A DNA stretch of 64,000 nucleotides from Sinosporangium siamense (GCF_016863435.1 NZ_BOOW01000028.1:159799-223798), one strand, 5' to 3'; shown: positions 16,985 to 24,571, numbered from the stretch's first letter. Program-made: numbers and translations. The notes: generated from the letters alone by a model not told the origin.

Positions 16985-17235
16985 ATGAACAGTCGACATG
17001 TCATGGCCGACACCGGCTTCGGGTCGATCACCGTGCCCGCCAAGGACGAGGCGATCAAGCGGCTGTCCGTCTGGGACCACATCCGCCGGCCCGAGCAGGA
17101 CACGTTCGGTCCGGAAACGGTCGCCTCTACCGACATGCCCCGAACGACGCGGCCGAGCAGTTGCGGGACCACCTCGCTGGCAAGCACGCGCGAGAGCCGG
17201 TGTGTCCGGGCACCCGCCTCGCCAGGCGGTGACGT
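16985..17235 (+). pseudogene. Degraded O6-methylguanine-DNA methyltransferase N-terminal copy
   Basis: The frame from 16985 (MNSRHVMADTGFGSITVPAK, then DHIRRPEQDTFGPETVAS) aligns with the N-terminus of the intact ogt at 19022 (MNTRHAVIETYLGPITVVAK, HHVRRPSQEMFGPEV). After about 45 codons the match moves to another frame (NDAAEQLRDHLAGKHARE) and stops before the active-site domain. It is a decayed paralogue that retains the regulon-type promoter, a GAGGGAGG ribosome-binding site and a start codon. Confidence 0.75.
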
Positions 17236-17239
17236 CCGA

Positions 17240-17268
17240 TCTCACGATCATGGGATCGCGAGCGTCTG
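17240..17268 (+). promoter_or_regulatory. Putative ECF-sigma promoter (site 4) before the 17317 gene
   Basis: TCTCACGA, 15 nt, CGTCTG. It lies at the decayed end of the MGMT pseudogene and 49 nt before the ATG at 17317. Confidence 0.65.
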
Positions 17269-17316
17269 CCTGAGCGCAGACAAAGAGCAGACCTGCATGC
17301 AGATGGGGCAAATGCG

Positions 17317-17607
17317 ATGAACCAGGAACGAGACCAGCAAGATCCAGAATCGGCGTCGTGGCTTGATGAACACTATTCGTTGTCGGCGGACCGGATGTTT
17401 GCCCTCGACGAAGTGGCGGCCGCAGCACTGATTCCTACGGCTCCCGGCGTCGTGTGGAGGGCGGCTGTCGTCGCTACGTTCGGGACCGACGCCACTGGGA
17501 AGGCCGTCACGTACCTGCAGTATCTCCAGGATGTCGAGGGGCGAGTAGCGGAACGCGACATCATGCGGACCTTGATCCGCATGATGCGTAGCCGCATCGG
17601 AATCTAG
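17317..17607 (+). CDS. Hypothetical small protein under an alkylation-regulon-type promoter
   Basis: A 96-residue acidic-then-basic protein, starting MNQERDQQDPESASWLDEHY, with a central hydrophobic stretch (AAAALIPTAPGVVWRAAVVA) and a basic C-terminus (MRTLIRMMRSRIGI). No family is recognised. The start overlaps a short reading frame (MQMGQMR, 17297-17320) by ATGA, suggesting translational coupling. The regulon-type promoter at 17240 argues that it is expressed. Its role in alkylation stress is inferred from that site and from position only. Confidence 0.45.
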   Translation: MNQERDQQDPESASWLDEHYSLSADRMFALDEVAAAALIPTAPGVVWRAAVVATFGTDATGKAVTYLQYLQDVEGRVAERDIMRTLIRMMRSRIGI

Positions 17608-17660
17608 GTGTGATGCCCGTTCAAAGATCGCCTGCCTTATGGATCTTCGGCGGCCGTGGA

Positions 17661-17900
17661 TCACGCGGTCGGAATGCTGTCCAGCTGCTGGATACCGCGA
17701 GGCCGTCGTCGAGGTGGAATTTCTCGACGATCTGGCCGTCCATGACCTGGAGAATGGGTCATGTCCGTGAAGCGCATGGTCTTGCCGGACGCTGCCGGGG
17801 CGGAGGCGATGGGCAGGGTCGGTGAAGTCGGAATGGCCGGTGTGCGTATCGCCGCTCTCCCACCGGCCCTCGACGAAATCGACCTCGGCGGTCAGGCCGG
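17661..17900 (-). pseudogene. SnoaL-like protein, degraded copy
   Basis: Successive frames encode VDFVEGRWESGDTHTGHSDF, PIASAPAASGKTMRFTDMT and a final DSIPTA plus stop. They align with the intact protein at 24572 (VGQWEGGGTHTG, PIGSVPAASGKTLRFTGKT, LGIIPTA). Several frameshifts and loss of the N-terminal half make it non-functional. Confidence 0.65.
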
Positions 17901-17939
17901 TGGTGTGAGAGAGGTAAGGCGACAAGAGGTATTGCCCCG

Positions 17940-18100
17940 TGGGGTTGGGGACGCGGCTGGCCCTTCAGCGCGGTGTGCCCGCGATGGTGGCTGCAGGGTG
18001 TTAGCCCCATACCGAAGGCGTCGCGTCGTTCGTGCTCGGTGCGATTGGGCCGGGCGTATGCCCGTTCGTCGAACAGGGTTTGGTTGAAGCGTCCGTTTTC
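17940..18100 (-). pseudogene. IS481-family transposase, C-terminal fragment
   Basis: Encodes GRFNQTLFDERAYARPNRTE then HHRGHTALKGQP, the end of the integrase core of IS481-type transposases (usual pattern NQTLLDEWAY...NHHRxHTALxGxPP). Only about 55 residues remain. Its insertion may explain the loss of the adjacent SnoaL copy. Confidence 0.6.
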
Positions 18101-18545
18101 CCGTTGGTTGGGGGCTCGGCGGGTGGTGAAGCGGAGGTTGACCAGCTCCAGCTCGTCGATGATCGGCCTCAACGTGGCCAGGGCAGCGTGGTCCCGCCCG
18201 CCTCGGCCCGGTCCCGATGCCGCCGGGACCGGTGATCCCCAGCCGGGCCGAGGCGGGCGGGGTTCTGTCCGACGATCAGTCCGCCGAGGTCGGGGAGGAC
18301 CTGCTCCATGGTGCTCCCGCGTCCTGGCCGGCGACCGACTGCGCGTCTTGGACGCCGGACACGCCACACTGGCCCGGGCATCGCCGGGCGGTCAGAAGAC
18401 GCGCCATGCCCGCGGTCTATGCCGGGTGCCTGCATGAGACGTGGGAAGGGGCTGCGGATGTCGATGAGAATGGTGTGGCTCATGCGGCCAGAGGCCGGAA
18501 GCGGCCGAGGCGGCGTCGACGCGCTTACGGGCCATCTTCGGTGCC
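18101..18545. other. Stretch without a recognisable gene
   Basis: A minus-strand frame (18169-18483) contains MEQVLPDLGGLIVGQNPARL, which looks protein-like but has no recognised family and breaks soon after. It is probably debris between the IS481 remnant and the small gene at 18546. Confidence 0.4.
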
Positions 18546-18797
18546 TCAGGCCTCGCGGGGAGGTGGATGATCTGTCTTGGCCGCAGTCGCGTCGTCGCCC
18601 GGGTCCGCGCCGCGATAGGGGATGTCGGTGCCGTAGTAGGTGATGCCTTCGGCCGGCATGAGGAACCAGTGGCGCTCGACGCAGCGCAGCTTGAGAAGCA
18701 GAACCTCATCGACAGGGCTCTCCCACTCGATGGAAGCCATATTGCCGCATTCCGGGCAGGTGAGAAGTGTGAGCCCGCTGTCGGACGGCCACGTCAT
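18546..18797 (-). CDS. Small zinc-ribbon-like protein under a regulon-type promoter
   Basis: An 83-residue protein beginning MTWPSDSGLTLLTCPECGNM, with one CPEC knuckle and a later LRCVERHWFLMPAEGITYYG. Similar small actinobacterial proteins pair CPxC with a CVxRHWFLMP segment, suggesting a one-metal fold; their function is unknown. The ATG at 18797 follows GAGGGG by 9 nt. A minus-strand ECF-type promoter lies 43 nt upstream, divergent from the ogt promoter, so it probably belongs to the alkylation regulon. Confidence 0.65.
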   Translation of the reverse strand: MTWPSDSGLTLLTCPECGNMASIEWESPVDEVLLLKLRCVERHWFLMPAEGITYYGTDIPYRGADPGDDATAAKTDHPPPREA

Positions 18798-18839
18798 GAT
18801 GTGCACCCCTCAGACGAGCTCGGGCGGCTGGTCGATGAG

Positions 18840-18868
18840 CAAACGCATCCCGGCGGCCCGATGTGAGA
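18840..18868 (-). promoter_or_regulatory. Putative ECF-sigma promoter (site 5), minus strand
   Basis: On the minus strand TCTCACAT (18868-18861), 15 nt, CGTTTG (18845-18840). It directs transcription toward the zinc-ribbon gene starting at 18797. Confidence 0.65.
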
Positions 18869-18958
18869 TCCGTGCCCGGCTGGGTCAGATCGTGCGGGTC
18901 AGGTGCGGGAGCCGCAGCGGGAACGGCCGCACCGACCACGGCCCGGTGGCGGAGCGGA

Positions 18959-18987
18959 TCTCACGTTCTGCGGACGACGTCCGTTTA
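18959..18987 (+). promoter_or_regulatory. Putative ECF-sigma promoter (site 6) before ogt
   Basis: TCTCACGT, 15 nt, CGTTTA, ending 34 nt before the ogt start codon. Confidence 0.75.
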
Positions 18988-19021
18988 CCGGGTGAGAGAT
19001 GTCAGGAGAGGGGAGACGCAG

Positions 19022-19534
19022 ATGAATACCCGACATGCCGTGATCGAGACATACCTGGGCCCGATCACGGTCGTCGCCAAGGCCGCGGCGATCAGCGGGC
19101 TGTACTACGAGCATCATGTCCGCCGCCCCTCGCAGGAGATGTTCGGCCCCGAGGTCGGTGACGGGACGGATCCGCTGCTGAACGAGGCTGTGGGCCAGCT
19201 GTGCGACTACCTGGCGGGGCGGCGCAGGGACTTCGATCTCCCGTTGGAGGCCGAGGGTGACGCGTTCCAGCGGGCCGTGTGGGACCTCGTGAAGAGCATC
19301 CAGTGCGGGGACACCACCACCTACGGCCGAATCGCGGAGCAGGTCGGAGACCGTGCTCTCGCGCAGAAGGTCGGGCAGGCCGTGGGTGCGAACCCGCTGT
19401 GCATCTTCGTCCCGTGCCACCGCGTCGTCGGCTCCACCGGCGCTCTGACCGGGTACGCCGGCGGGCTCAACCGCAAGCAGGTGCTGCTGGCACTCGAGGA
19501 GCCGTCCGCGGGCGAGACCGGGAGGTTGTTTTGA
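19022..19534 (+). CDS. ogt: Methylated-DNA--protein-cysteine methyltransferase
   Basis: A 170-residue suicide repair protein that transfers the methyl group from O6-methylguanine to its active-site cysteine in FVPCHRVVG (about residue 127). The DNA-binding wing is GALTGYAGGLNRKQVLLALE, and FQRAVWDLVKSIQCGDTTTY precedes the helix-turn-helix. The N-terminal RNase-H-like domain is present, so it is full length. The ATG follows GGAGAGGGGAGA. Promoter site 6 lies upstream, and the sigma operon starts 43 bp downstream under its own copy of the motif. A broken paralogue is at 16985. Confidence 0.95.
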   Translation: MNTRHAVIETYLGPITVVAKAAAISGLYYEHHVRRPSQEMFGPEVGDGTDPLLNEAVGQLCDYLAGRRRDFDLPLEAEGDAFQRAVWDLVKSIQCGDTTTYGRIAEQVGDRALAQKVGQAVGANPLCIFVPCHRVVGSTGALTGYAGGLNRKQVLLALEEPSAGETGRLF

Positions 19535-19541
19535 CCGGGAA

Positions 19542-19570
19542 TCTCACGTTTGCCGCCGCATATACGTCTT
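19542..19570 (+). promoter_or_regulatory. Putative ECF-sigma promoter (site 7), autoregulatory
   Basis: TCTCACGT, 15 nt, CGTCTT. The predicted start of transcription is at or within a few nt of the ATG at 19578, so the sigma mRNA may be nearly leaderless. It implies that the sigma factor activates its own operon. Confidence 0.75.
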
Positions 19571-19577
19571 CCATGGG

Positions 19578-20075
19578 ATGGGCATGAAACAACCGTTCGA
19601 GAGCGTGGTGGCACAGCATGGCGCCACCGTGCTGCGCGTCTGCCGGGTCATTCTCGGCCCGCATGACGCCGAAGACGCGTGGTCGGAGACCTTCCTGGCC
19701 GCCATGCGCGCCTATCCCGATCTGCCGGAGATGGCGAATGTGGAGGCGTGGCTGGTGACGATCGCGCATCGCAAGGCGATCGACGTGCTGCGGGCCGCGA
19801 AGCGGAACCCCCTGCCCGTCGACGAGGTACCGCAAGCGCCGGGGCAGGACGACGCGGTGGATGTCGAGGCCGTCGGCCTGTGGTCGGTGGTGAAGGAACT
19901 GCCCAGCAAGCAGCGCCAGGCCATCGCCTACCGATACGTGGCGGGGCTGGCCTACGCCGAGATCGCGGAGATCCTCGGCGGCACCGCCGACGCGGCCAGG
20001 AGAGCCGCCGCCGACGGGCTGAAGAATCTCAGGAGACACTATCCGGGCGCCATCTCGAAAGGAGCATCGTCGTGA
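19578..20075 (+). CDS. ECF-type RNA polymerase sigma factor, predicted alkylation-response regulator
   Basis: A 165-residue ECF sigma factor. Region 2 covers about 9-70 (ATVLRVCRVILGPHDAEDAW, then SETFLAAMRAYPDL) and region 4 about 105-155 (LPSKQRQAIAYRYVAGLAYA, EIAEILGGTADAARRAA). No anti-sigma gene is adjacent; instead the next gene, a methyltransferase, overlaps it by GTGA. Eight copies of a TCTCAC-N15-CGT-type motif in the window, one before this gene, are the predicted target promoters. The start may be ATG 19578 (near-leaderless) or ATG 19584. Confidence 0.88.
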   Translation: MGMKQPFESVVAQHGATVLRVCRVILGPHDAEDAWSETFLAAMRAYPDLPEMANVEAWLVTIAHRKAIDVLRAAKRNPLPVDEVPQAPGQDDAVDVEAVGLWSVVKELPSKQRQAIAYRYVAGLAYAEIAEILGGTADAARRAAADGLKNLRRHYPGAISKGASS

Positions 20076-20689
20076 GCGACGTGCGCAACGATGACGACCT
20101 GGCCGTCCTGCTGTCGACTGCCGTGGACGCCGATACCCTCAGCCGTCTCCACCGCCGTCTGGAGCAGGCCGCGGAGCGGGCGGACCTGATCGATGTCGCG
20201 TACACGACCATCGACTCACCCGTCGGCAGGCTGCTGCTCGCCGCCACCCCGAAGGGATTGGTCCGGGTCGCCTTCGACGGCGAGGACCACGACCGGGTTC
20301 TGGAAACCCTCAGCCAGAAGATCAGCCCGCGGATCCTGCGTGCGCCTCAGCGGCTGGAGGAGACGGCTCGCGAGATCGACGAATACTTCGCCCGCCGCCG
20401 TCAGGTCTTCGACGTGCCACTGGATTTGTCCCTGTCGCACGGGTTCCGGCGGCTGGTGCAGACACACCTGCCCGAGATCGCCTACGGGCAGACCCGCAGC
20501 TACCGGGACATGGCCGAGCTCGTCGGCAACCCCAGGGCCGTCCGCGCCGTGGGCACCGCCTGCGCGACCAACCCGCTGCCGATCGTCGTCCCCTGCCACC
20601 GCGTGCTGCGCACCGACGGCACCCTCGGCGGCTACATCGGCGGACTCGACGCCAAGACCACGCTGCTGGACCTGGAGGCCGCCGCATGA
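20072..20689 (+). CDS. AdaB/Ogt-type methyltransferase coupled to the ECF sigma gene
   Basis: A 205-residue protein with the MGMT active site IVVPCHRVLR (Cys near residue 175) and the DNA-binding GTLGGYIGGLDAKTTLLDLE. Before the methyltransferase domain is an N-terminal extension of about 45 residues (DLAVLLSTAVDADTLSRLHR, then RLEQAAERADLIDVAY) that the Ogt at 19022 lacks. Start GTG 20072 overlaps the sigma stop, so translation is coupled. The helical extension could contact the sigma factor, making this protein a candidate alkylation sensor; that is inference. Otherwise it is a second O6-alkylguanine repair enzyme. Confidence 0.9.
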   Translation: MSDVRNDDDLAVLLSTAVDADTLSRLHRRLEQAAERADLIDVAYTTIDSPVGRLLLAATPKGLVRVAFDGEDHDRVLETLSQKISPRILRAPQRLEETAREIDEYFARRRQVFDVPLDLSLSHGFRRLVQTHLPEIAYGQTRSYRDMAELVGNPRAVRAVGTACATNPLPIVVPCHRVLRTDGTLGGYIGGLDAKTTLLDLEAAA

Positions 20690-21423
20690 GCACGACAGCA
20701 ACGGGGAAGGCGACGGACCGCTGGCACCGGCGGGTCGCCTCCGGCGACTGGGAGGCGATCACCGTGGAGGTCAACGAGTACGGCGGCGCGCTGCTGCCGC
20801 AGCTGCTGACCCCCCAGGAGAGCGCGGAGATCAGGGAACTGTACGAGCAGGACCACCTTTTCCGCAGCACCGTCGACATGGGCCGCCACCGCTTCGGCGC
20901 GGGCCAGTACCGCTACTTCAACACGCCCTACCCCGAGCCTGTCGAGCAGCTCAAGCAGGCGCTCTACCCCCGGCTGCTGCCCATCGCCCGCGACTGGTGG
21001 GCCAAGCTCGGCCGGCCCGCGCCGTGGCCCGACTCCCTGCAGGAGTGGCTGCAGATGTGCCACGACGCCGGCCAGACGAAGTCCACCGCGATCCTGCTGC
21101 GCTACGCCGAGAAGGACTGGAACGCCCTGCACCGTGACCTGTACGGCGACCTGGTGTTCCCGCTCCAGGTCGTGATCAACCTCAACGAGCCCGGCGTGGA
21201 TCACACGGGCGGCGAGTTCCTGCTCCTGGAGCAGCGCCCGCGCGCCCAGTCCAGGGGCACCTCCACCCTGCTGCCGCACGGTCACGGCTACCTGTTCACC
21301 ACCCGCGACCGGCCCGTTCGCTCGGCCCGCGGATGGTCGGCCGCACCGGTACGGCACGGCGTGTCCGCCATCCGGTCCGGCGAACGCCACACCCTGGCCC
21401 TCGTCTTCCACGACGCCGCATGA
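20686..21423 (+). CDS. 2OG-Fe(II) oxygenase
   Basis: A 245-residue double-stranded beta-helix dioxygenase. The HxD metal motif is in NALHRDLYGDLVFPLQ, the distal His probably in PVRHGVSAIRSGERHTLAL, where the following Arg would bind 2-oxoglutarate. It overlaps the previous gene by ATGA and the next by ATGA. It differs from AlkB and resembles prolyl-hydroxylase-like 2OG enzymes. A role in oxidative dealkylation or protein modification during alkylation stress is inferred from its operon. Confidence 0.85.
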   Translation: MSTTATGKATDRWHRRVASGDWEAITVEVNEYGGALLPQLLTPQESAEIRELYEQDHLFRSTVDMGRHRFGAGQYRYFNTPYPEPVEQLKQALYPRLLPIARDWWAKLGRPAPWPDSLQEWLQMCHDAGQTKSTAILLRYAEKDWNALHRDLYGDLVFPLQVVINLNEPGVDHTGGEFLLLEQRPRAQSRGTSTLLPHGHGYLFTTRDRPVRSARGWSAAPVRHGVSAIRSGERHTLALVFHDAA

Positions 21424-21710
21424 GTGACGCGACCAGGACGTACACCCTGCTGGGAGCGGACGGCCTCCCCTACCAGTCAGCGGTCAAGGGACTGTGGGGC
21501 GGCCACCGCTGCTCGAAGATCTACGGCCGGCTCGACTGCCCCGCCGCCCTGCGCGCCATCGCCGACGGCGGCTACGTGCGGCACCGGGTCTTCTTCGCCG
21601 ACGAGGCCACCGCGATCGCGGCCGGGTTCCGTCCCTGCGGGGCCTGCTGCCGCGACCGCTTCCAGCAATGGAAGAGCTCCCAGCAGGAGGACCGGCCATC
21701 GACTTCCTGA
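21420..21710 (+). CDS. Ada-type metal-binding domain protein, stand-alone
   Basis: A 96-residue protein made only of the Ada N-terminal zinc-binding fold: YTLLGADGLPYQSAVKGLWG, IYGRLDCPAALRAIADGGYV, HRVFFADEATAIAAGFRPCG and ACC. In Ada, four cysteines bind zinc and one accepts methyl groups from phosphotriesters to switch on transcription. Here Cys residues lie in HRCSK, RLDCP and CGACC. No HTH is fused, so it may repair methylphosphotriesters or signal methylation to the operon's sigma factor (inference). Confidence 0.8.
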   Translation: MSDATRTYTLLGADGLPYQSAVKGLWGGHRCSKIYGRLDCPAALRAIADGGYVRHRVFFADEATAIAAGFRPCGACCRDRFQQWKSSQQEDRPSTS

Positions 21711-22222
21711 CCAGCCCCCTGTTGAAGAGGCCTGCCGGCCACGACGCCGACGTCATGATCACGGACGCCGAGACCGAGGCCCTTATCCGGCTGGCCCGCG
21801 ACCGCCGCGCCCAAACCATCGCGATCGGCTCCGGCCGTACCCCGCGCGCGCTGGAGAGCGCCCGGCTGATCGAAGCGGTCTGGGAGCGTACGGGAGGCAC
21901 CATCCTCACCATGATCACCTGGCCCGAGATCGGCGCTTCCTGGCTGCGCCACGCCTCCCGGTTCGCCGACGCCGACCCTGACCTGTGGGTGATGACGGGC
22001 GCCGCGACCGGCTGGGCGCAGATGACCCGCCGCCTGCTGTGGTCGACACCGTGGCGCCCCGAGCGCACCCTGGCGACCGCCGCGATAGGCGATCCGCGCA
22101 CCCTCGCGCTCGTCGGCCTGATCAACCTGAACGGCTTGGCCGGCACGACCGCCCACGGCACGACCTGGCGCGTCGAGGACGACACCTTCCACTATCCCGC
22201 CCGCACGCAGGAGGGACCGTGA
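21669..22222 (+). CDS. Conserved hypothetical protein in the alkylation-repair operon
   Basis: About 184 residues with an alpha/beta pattern: IAIGSGRTPRALESARLIEA, TILTMITWPEIGASWLRHAS, DPDLWVMTGAATGWAQMTRR and LVGLINLNGLAGTTAHGTTW. No family is recognised. The start is uncertain: ATG 21669 overlaps the previous gene by 42 nt, ATG 21754 has no ribosome-binding site, and the best GGAGG (21686-21690) is followed by ATC at 21698. It is coupled to alkB by GTGA. Repair-linked function is inferred from context only. Confidence 0.65.
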
Positions 22223-22890
22223 CAGCACTGTTCACCGCGCAGTTCCCCGGCCGCGACGCCAGGGAGATCATGCCCGGCGCCGTCCATGTCCCGGACTGGC
22301 TGACCCTGCGGCAGCAGCGATGGATCACCGGCCAGTTCCACACGTGGGCGCAGGGCCCGGTGCCCCTGCGTGCCGCGATGGTCCGAGGCCACCGGATGTC
22401 CGTGCGCACCGTGTGTCTGGGCTGGCACTGGCAGCCCTACCGGTACACACGAGCGGCCACCGACGTCAACGGGGCCCGCGTGCTGCCGTTCCCCGATTGG
22501 ATGATCCGTCTGGGACGCGATGCCCTCCAGGCCACCGGCCACGCCCCGGACGTCGTTCGCGCCTACGATCCGGACACCGCTCTGGTGAACTTCTACGACA
22601 CCGACGCCCGCCTGGGGATGCACCAGGACAAGGACGAGAACTCCCGAGCCCCGGTCGTCTCGCTGTCCATCGGCGACACCTGCACCTTCCGCTTCGGCAA
22701 CACCGAAAGCCGCGGCCGGCCGTACACCGACCTGATGCTGGCCTCCGGCGACCTGTTCGTCTTCGGCGGGCCCGCCCGCCTGGCCTACCACGGTGTCACC
22801 AAGGTGCATCCAGATACCGCCCCCGCGGGGTGCGGTATCAGCAACGGCCGGATCAACATCACGATGCGCATGACAGGGCTGGACGGGTGA
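22219..22890 (+). CDS. alkB: Alpha-ketoglutarate-dependent dioxygenase AlkB
   Basis: A 223-residue AlkB that oxidatively demethylates N1-methyladenine and N3-methylcytosine. The metal HxD is in LVNFYDTDARLGMHQDKDE, the nucleotide-lid region upstream includes LGWHWQPYRYTR, the distal His is in RLAYHGVTKVHP and the 2OG-binding Arg in NGRINITMRMTG. It is full length. Start GTG 22219 overlaps the previous stop. It lies in the operon driven by the autoregulated sigma promoter at 19542. Confidence 0.95.
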   Translation: MTALFTAQFPGRDAREIMPGAVHVPDWLTLRQQRWITGQFHTWAQGPVPLRAAMVRGHRMSVRTVCLGWHWQPYRYTRAATDVNGARVLPFPDWMIRLGRDALQATGHAPDVVRAYDPDTALVNFYDTDARLGMHQDKDENSRAPVVSLSIGDTCTFRFGNTESRGRPYTDLMLASGDLFVFGGPARLAYHGVTKVHPDTAPAGCGISNGRINITMRMTGLDG

Positions 22891-22894
22891 CCAC

Positions 22895-23518
22895 ATGACG
22901 CAACAAGCCGGCCCCACGCTCTCCGACCCTGGGGTGGTCGTCGGAGAGGACGGACTCGCCCGGCCCGCCTGGGCCGCCGTCGACCCCCTGCTGCGCGACT
23001 ACTACGACTGCGAGTGGGGCATGCCGGTCACCGACGAGCGCGGCGTCTACGAACGCGTCAGCCTCGAAGGGTTCCAGGCGGGCTTGTCCTGGGCGACGAT
23101 CCTGCGCAAACGGCCCGCGTTCCGGGTGGCGTTCGACGACTTCGACCCGAACGTGATCGCCACCTACACCGACGCGGATGTCGAACGGCTGATGGCCGAC
23201 GCCGGTATCGTGCGCAACCGGCGCAAGATCCTGGCCACCATCGCCAACGCCCGCGCCACCATCAGGCTGCGCGAGAACGAGGGGCTGCCCGGCCTGGTGT
23301 GGTCCTTCCAGCCCGAGAGCACCCCCCGCCCCCGGACCTTCGCGGAGATCCCCACGAAGTCCGCGGAGTCCATCGCGCTGTCGAAGGAACTGCGCCGGCG
23401 CGGCTTCGCCTTCGTCGGCCCGACCACCATGTACGCCCTCATGGAGGCGATCGGTATCGTCGACACCCACCTGCTGGACTCGCACCGGCGCGGCAGCTCG
23501 GGCATCTGGCCCTCGTGA
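22895..23518 (+). CDS. tag: DNA-3-methyladenine glycosylase I
   Basis: A 207-residue HhH-superfamily glycosylase that excises 3-methyladenine. Hallmarks are YYDCEWGMPVTDERGVYERV, LEGFQAGLSWATILRKRPAF, AGIVRNRRKI and the C-terminal GFAFVGPTTMYALMEAIGIV with DTHLLDSHRR. The Cys of DCEWG and the C-terminal His residues fit the Tag zinc site. It starts 4 bp after alkB and is the last intact gene of the operon. A broken AlkA gene follows. Confidence 0.93.
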   Translation: MTQQAGPTLSDPGVVVGEDGLARPAWAAVDPLLRDYYDCEWGMPVTDERGVYERVSLEGFQAGLSWATILRKRPAFRVAFDDFDPNVIATYTDADVERLMADAGIVRNRRKILATIANARATIRLRENEGLPGLVWSFQPESTPRPRTFAEIPTKSAESIALSKELRRRGFAFVGPTTMYALMEAIGIVDTHLLDSHRRGSSGIWPS

Positions 23519-23534
23519 CCCTCCTCCTCCGCCG

Positions 23535-24190
23535 GGCCCCAAAGGGAACATCTGCTGCGAGGCCGCGTTGCGGATGCTGGCCGCCCAAGCAATCCCGCGA
23601 GCCGAACACGTCGACGTCCCGGGCCGCAGCCACACCCGGCTGCTGCACCACGCCGGCGCACCCGTACGGGAGAGGTGACCTTCGCCGAGGACGTGGTCGC
23701 CGCCGAATCCCGTGACCAGACGCCTCACCCCGACGGCATGGCGGCCGCGATCCGCCGGTGGCCGGACCTCGACTCCGACATCGCCCGGATCGAGGGCGAA
23801 CTCGCCGCCGACCCGCTGATCCGCCCGCTGGTCGAACGCCGGCCGGCGTCCGGCTCCTCGGCTACCCCCGACGAATGCGAAGCGGTCATCGCGACGGTCG
23901 CCGGCCAGCAAGCCTCCCTCGCCGCGGCCCGCACCTGTAAGGCCAGACGTGTCGCCGCCGACGGAAGGACGGCAGCCGGGCTGAGGGCCCTGCCCGCACC
24001 GTGAGAACTCGCGGCGGTCCCCGACACCGAACTCCAGGCGACCGTCGGGCTCACCGGTGCACGCACCCGCACCCTCCGCGCCGTCGCCGAGCGGTGGGCG
24101 GACGGGTTCACCCTCGCGCACCTCACCACCGACCAGGCCCGCGGAGCCCCACTCTCGCGCTCCCCGGCATCGACATTCCTGCGTAATGCC
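23535..24190 (+). pseudogene. 3-methyladenine DNA glycosylase II (AlkA), degraded
   Basis: Pieces in different frames match AlkA in order: ALRMLAAQAIPRAEHVDVPG and RSHTRLLHHAGAPV, then MAAAIRRWPDLDSDIARIEG, ELAADPLIRPLVERRP and VAGQQASLAAART, then after an internal stop ELAAVPDTELQATVGLTGAR and TLRAVAERWADGF. The HhH and catalytic Asp region is missing. The island thus once included AlkA as well as Tag, AlkB and MGMT. Confidence 0.7.
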
Positions 24191-24290
24191 CCGCGCGCAG
24201 GGCACCGACCCATGATCGTCCAAGCGGCACCACGACACAGACCAACGAGGAACCGCTCGGCCTGAACCCCGTCGAGACAGCCGCCCGGCC

Positions 24291-24316
24291 GAAGCCCGGC
24301 CCCGCGTGCGGGCTTC
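24291..24316 (+). terminator. Hairpin downstream of the repair operon
   Basis: Arms GAAGCCCG and CGGGCTTC with a 10-nt loop, followed by a C/T-rich run. A plausible factor-independent terminator between the alkA remnant and the next regulon gene. The rest of 24191-24486 shows no gene. Confidence 0.4.
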
Positions 24317-24486
24317 TCCCCTCCCTTCTCTGCCGGACGGCCCGGCGGTCCTGCTGCGGGCGCCTCCCGACCGCGACAGGAACCAGTCCCGGCATGCCCC
24401 CAGCAGTAGTGCGCCTTGAACCCGAAGAACAAGCGCACGCCCGCACGGCCGGCCTTCGGTTCGATCCCGGAAGGCTCTATCTCCCA

Positions 24487-24515
24487 TCTCACATTTCGAA
24501 CCCGGCGAACGTCTT
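24487..24515 (+). promoter_or_regulatory. Putative ECF-sigma promoter (site 8) before the SnoaL-like gene
   Basis: TCTCACAT, 15 nt, CGTCTT, ending 56 nt before the ATG at 24572. Confidence 0.75.
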
Positions 24516-24571
24516 CGGAACGTCATCACGCCGCAGGCGAACCGCTGACAACAACAGAAAGAGACAGACCC

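Noticed and set aside
16885..17428. Minus-strand frame opposite the MGMT pseudogene
   Set aside because: No family content; the plus strand clearly aligns with ogt.
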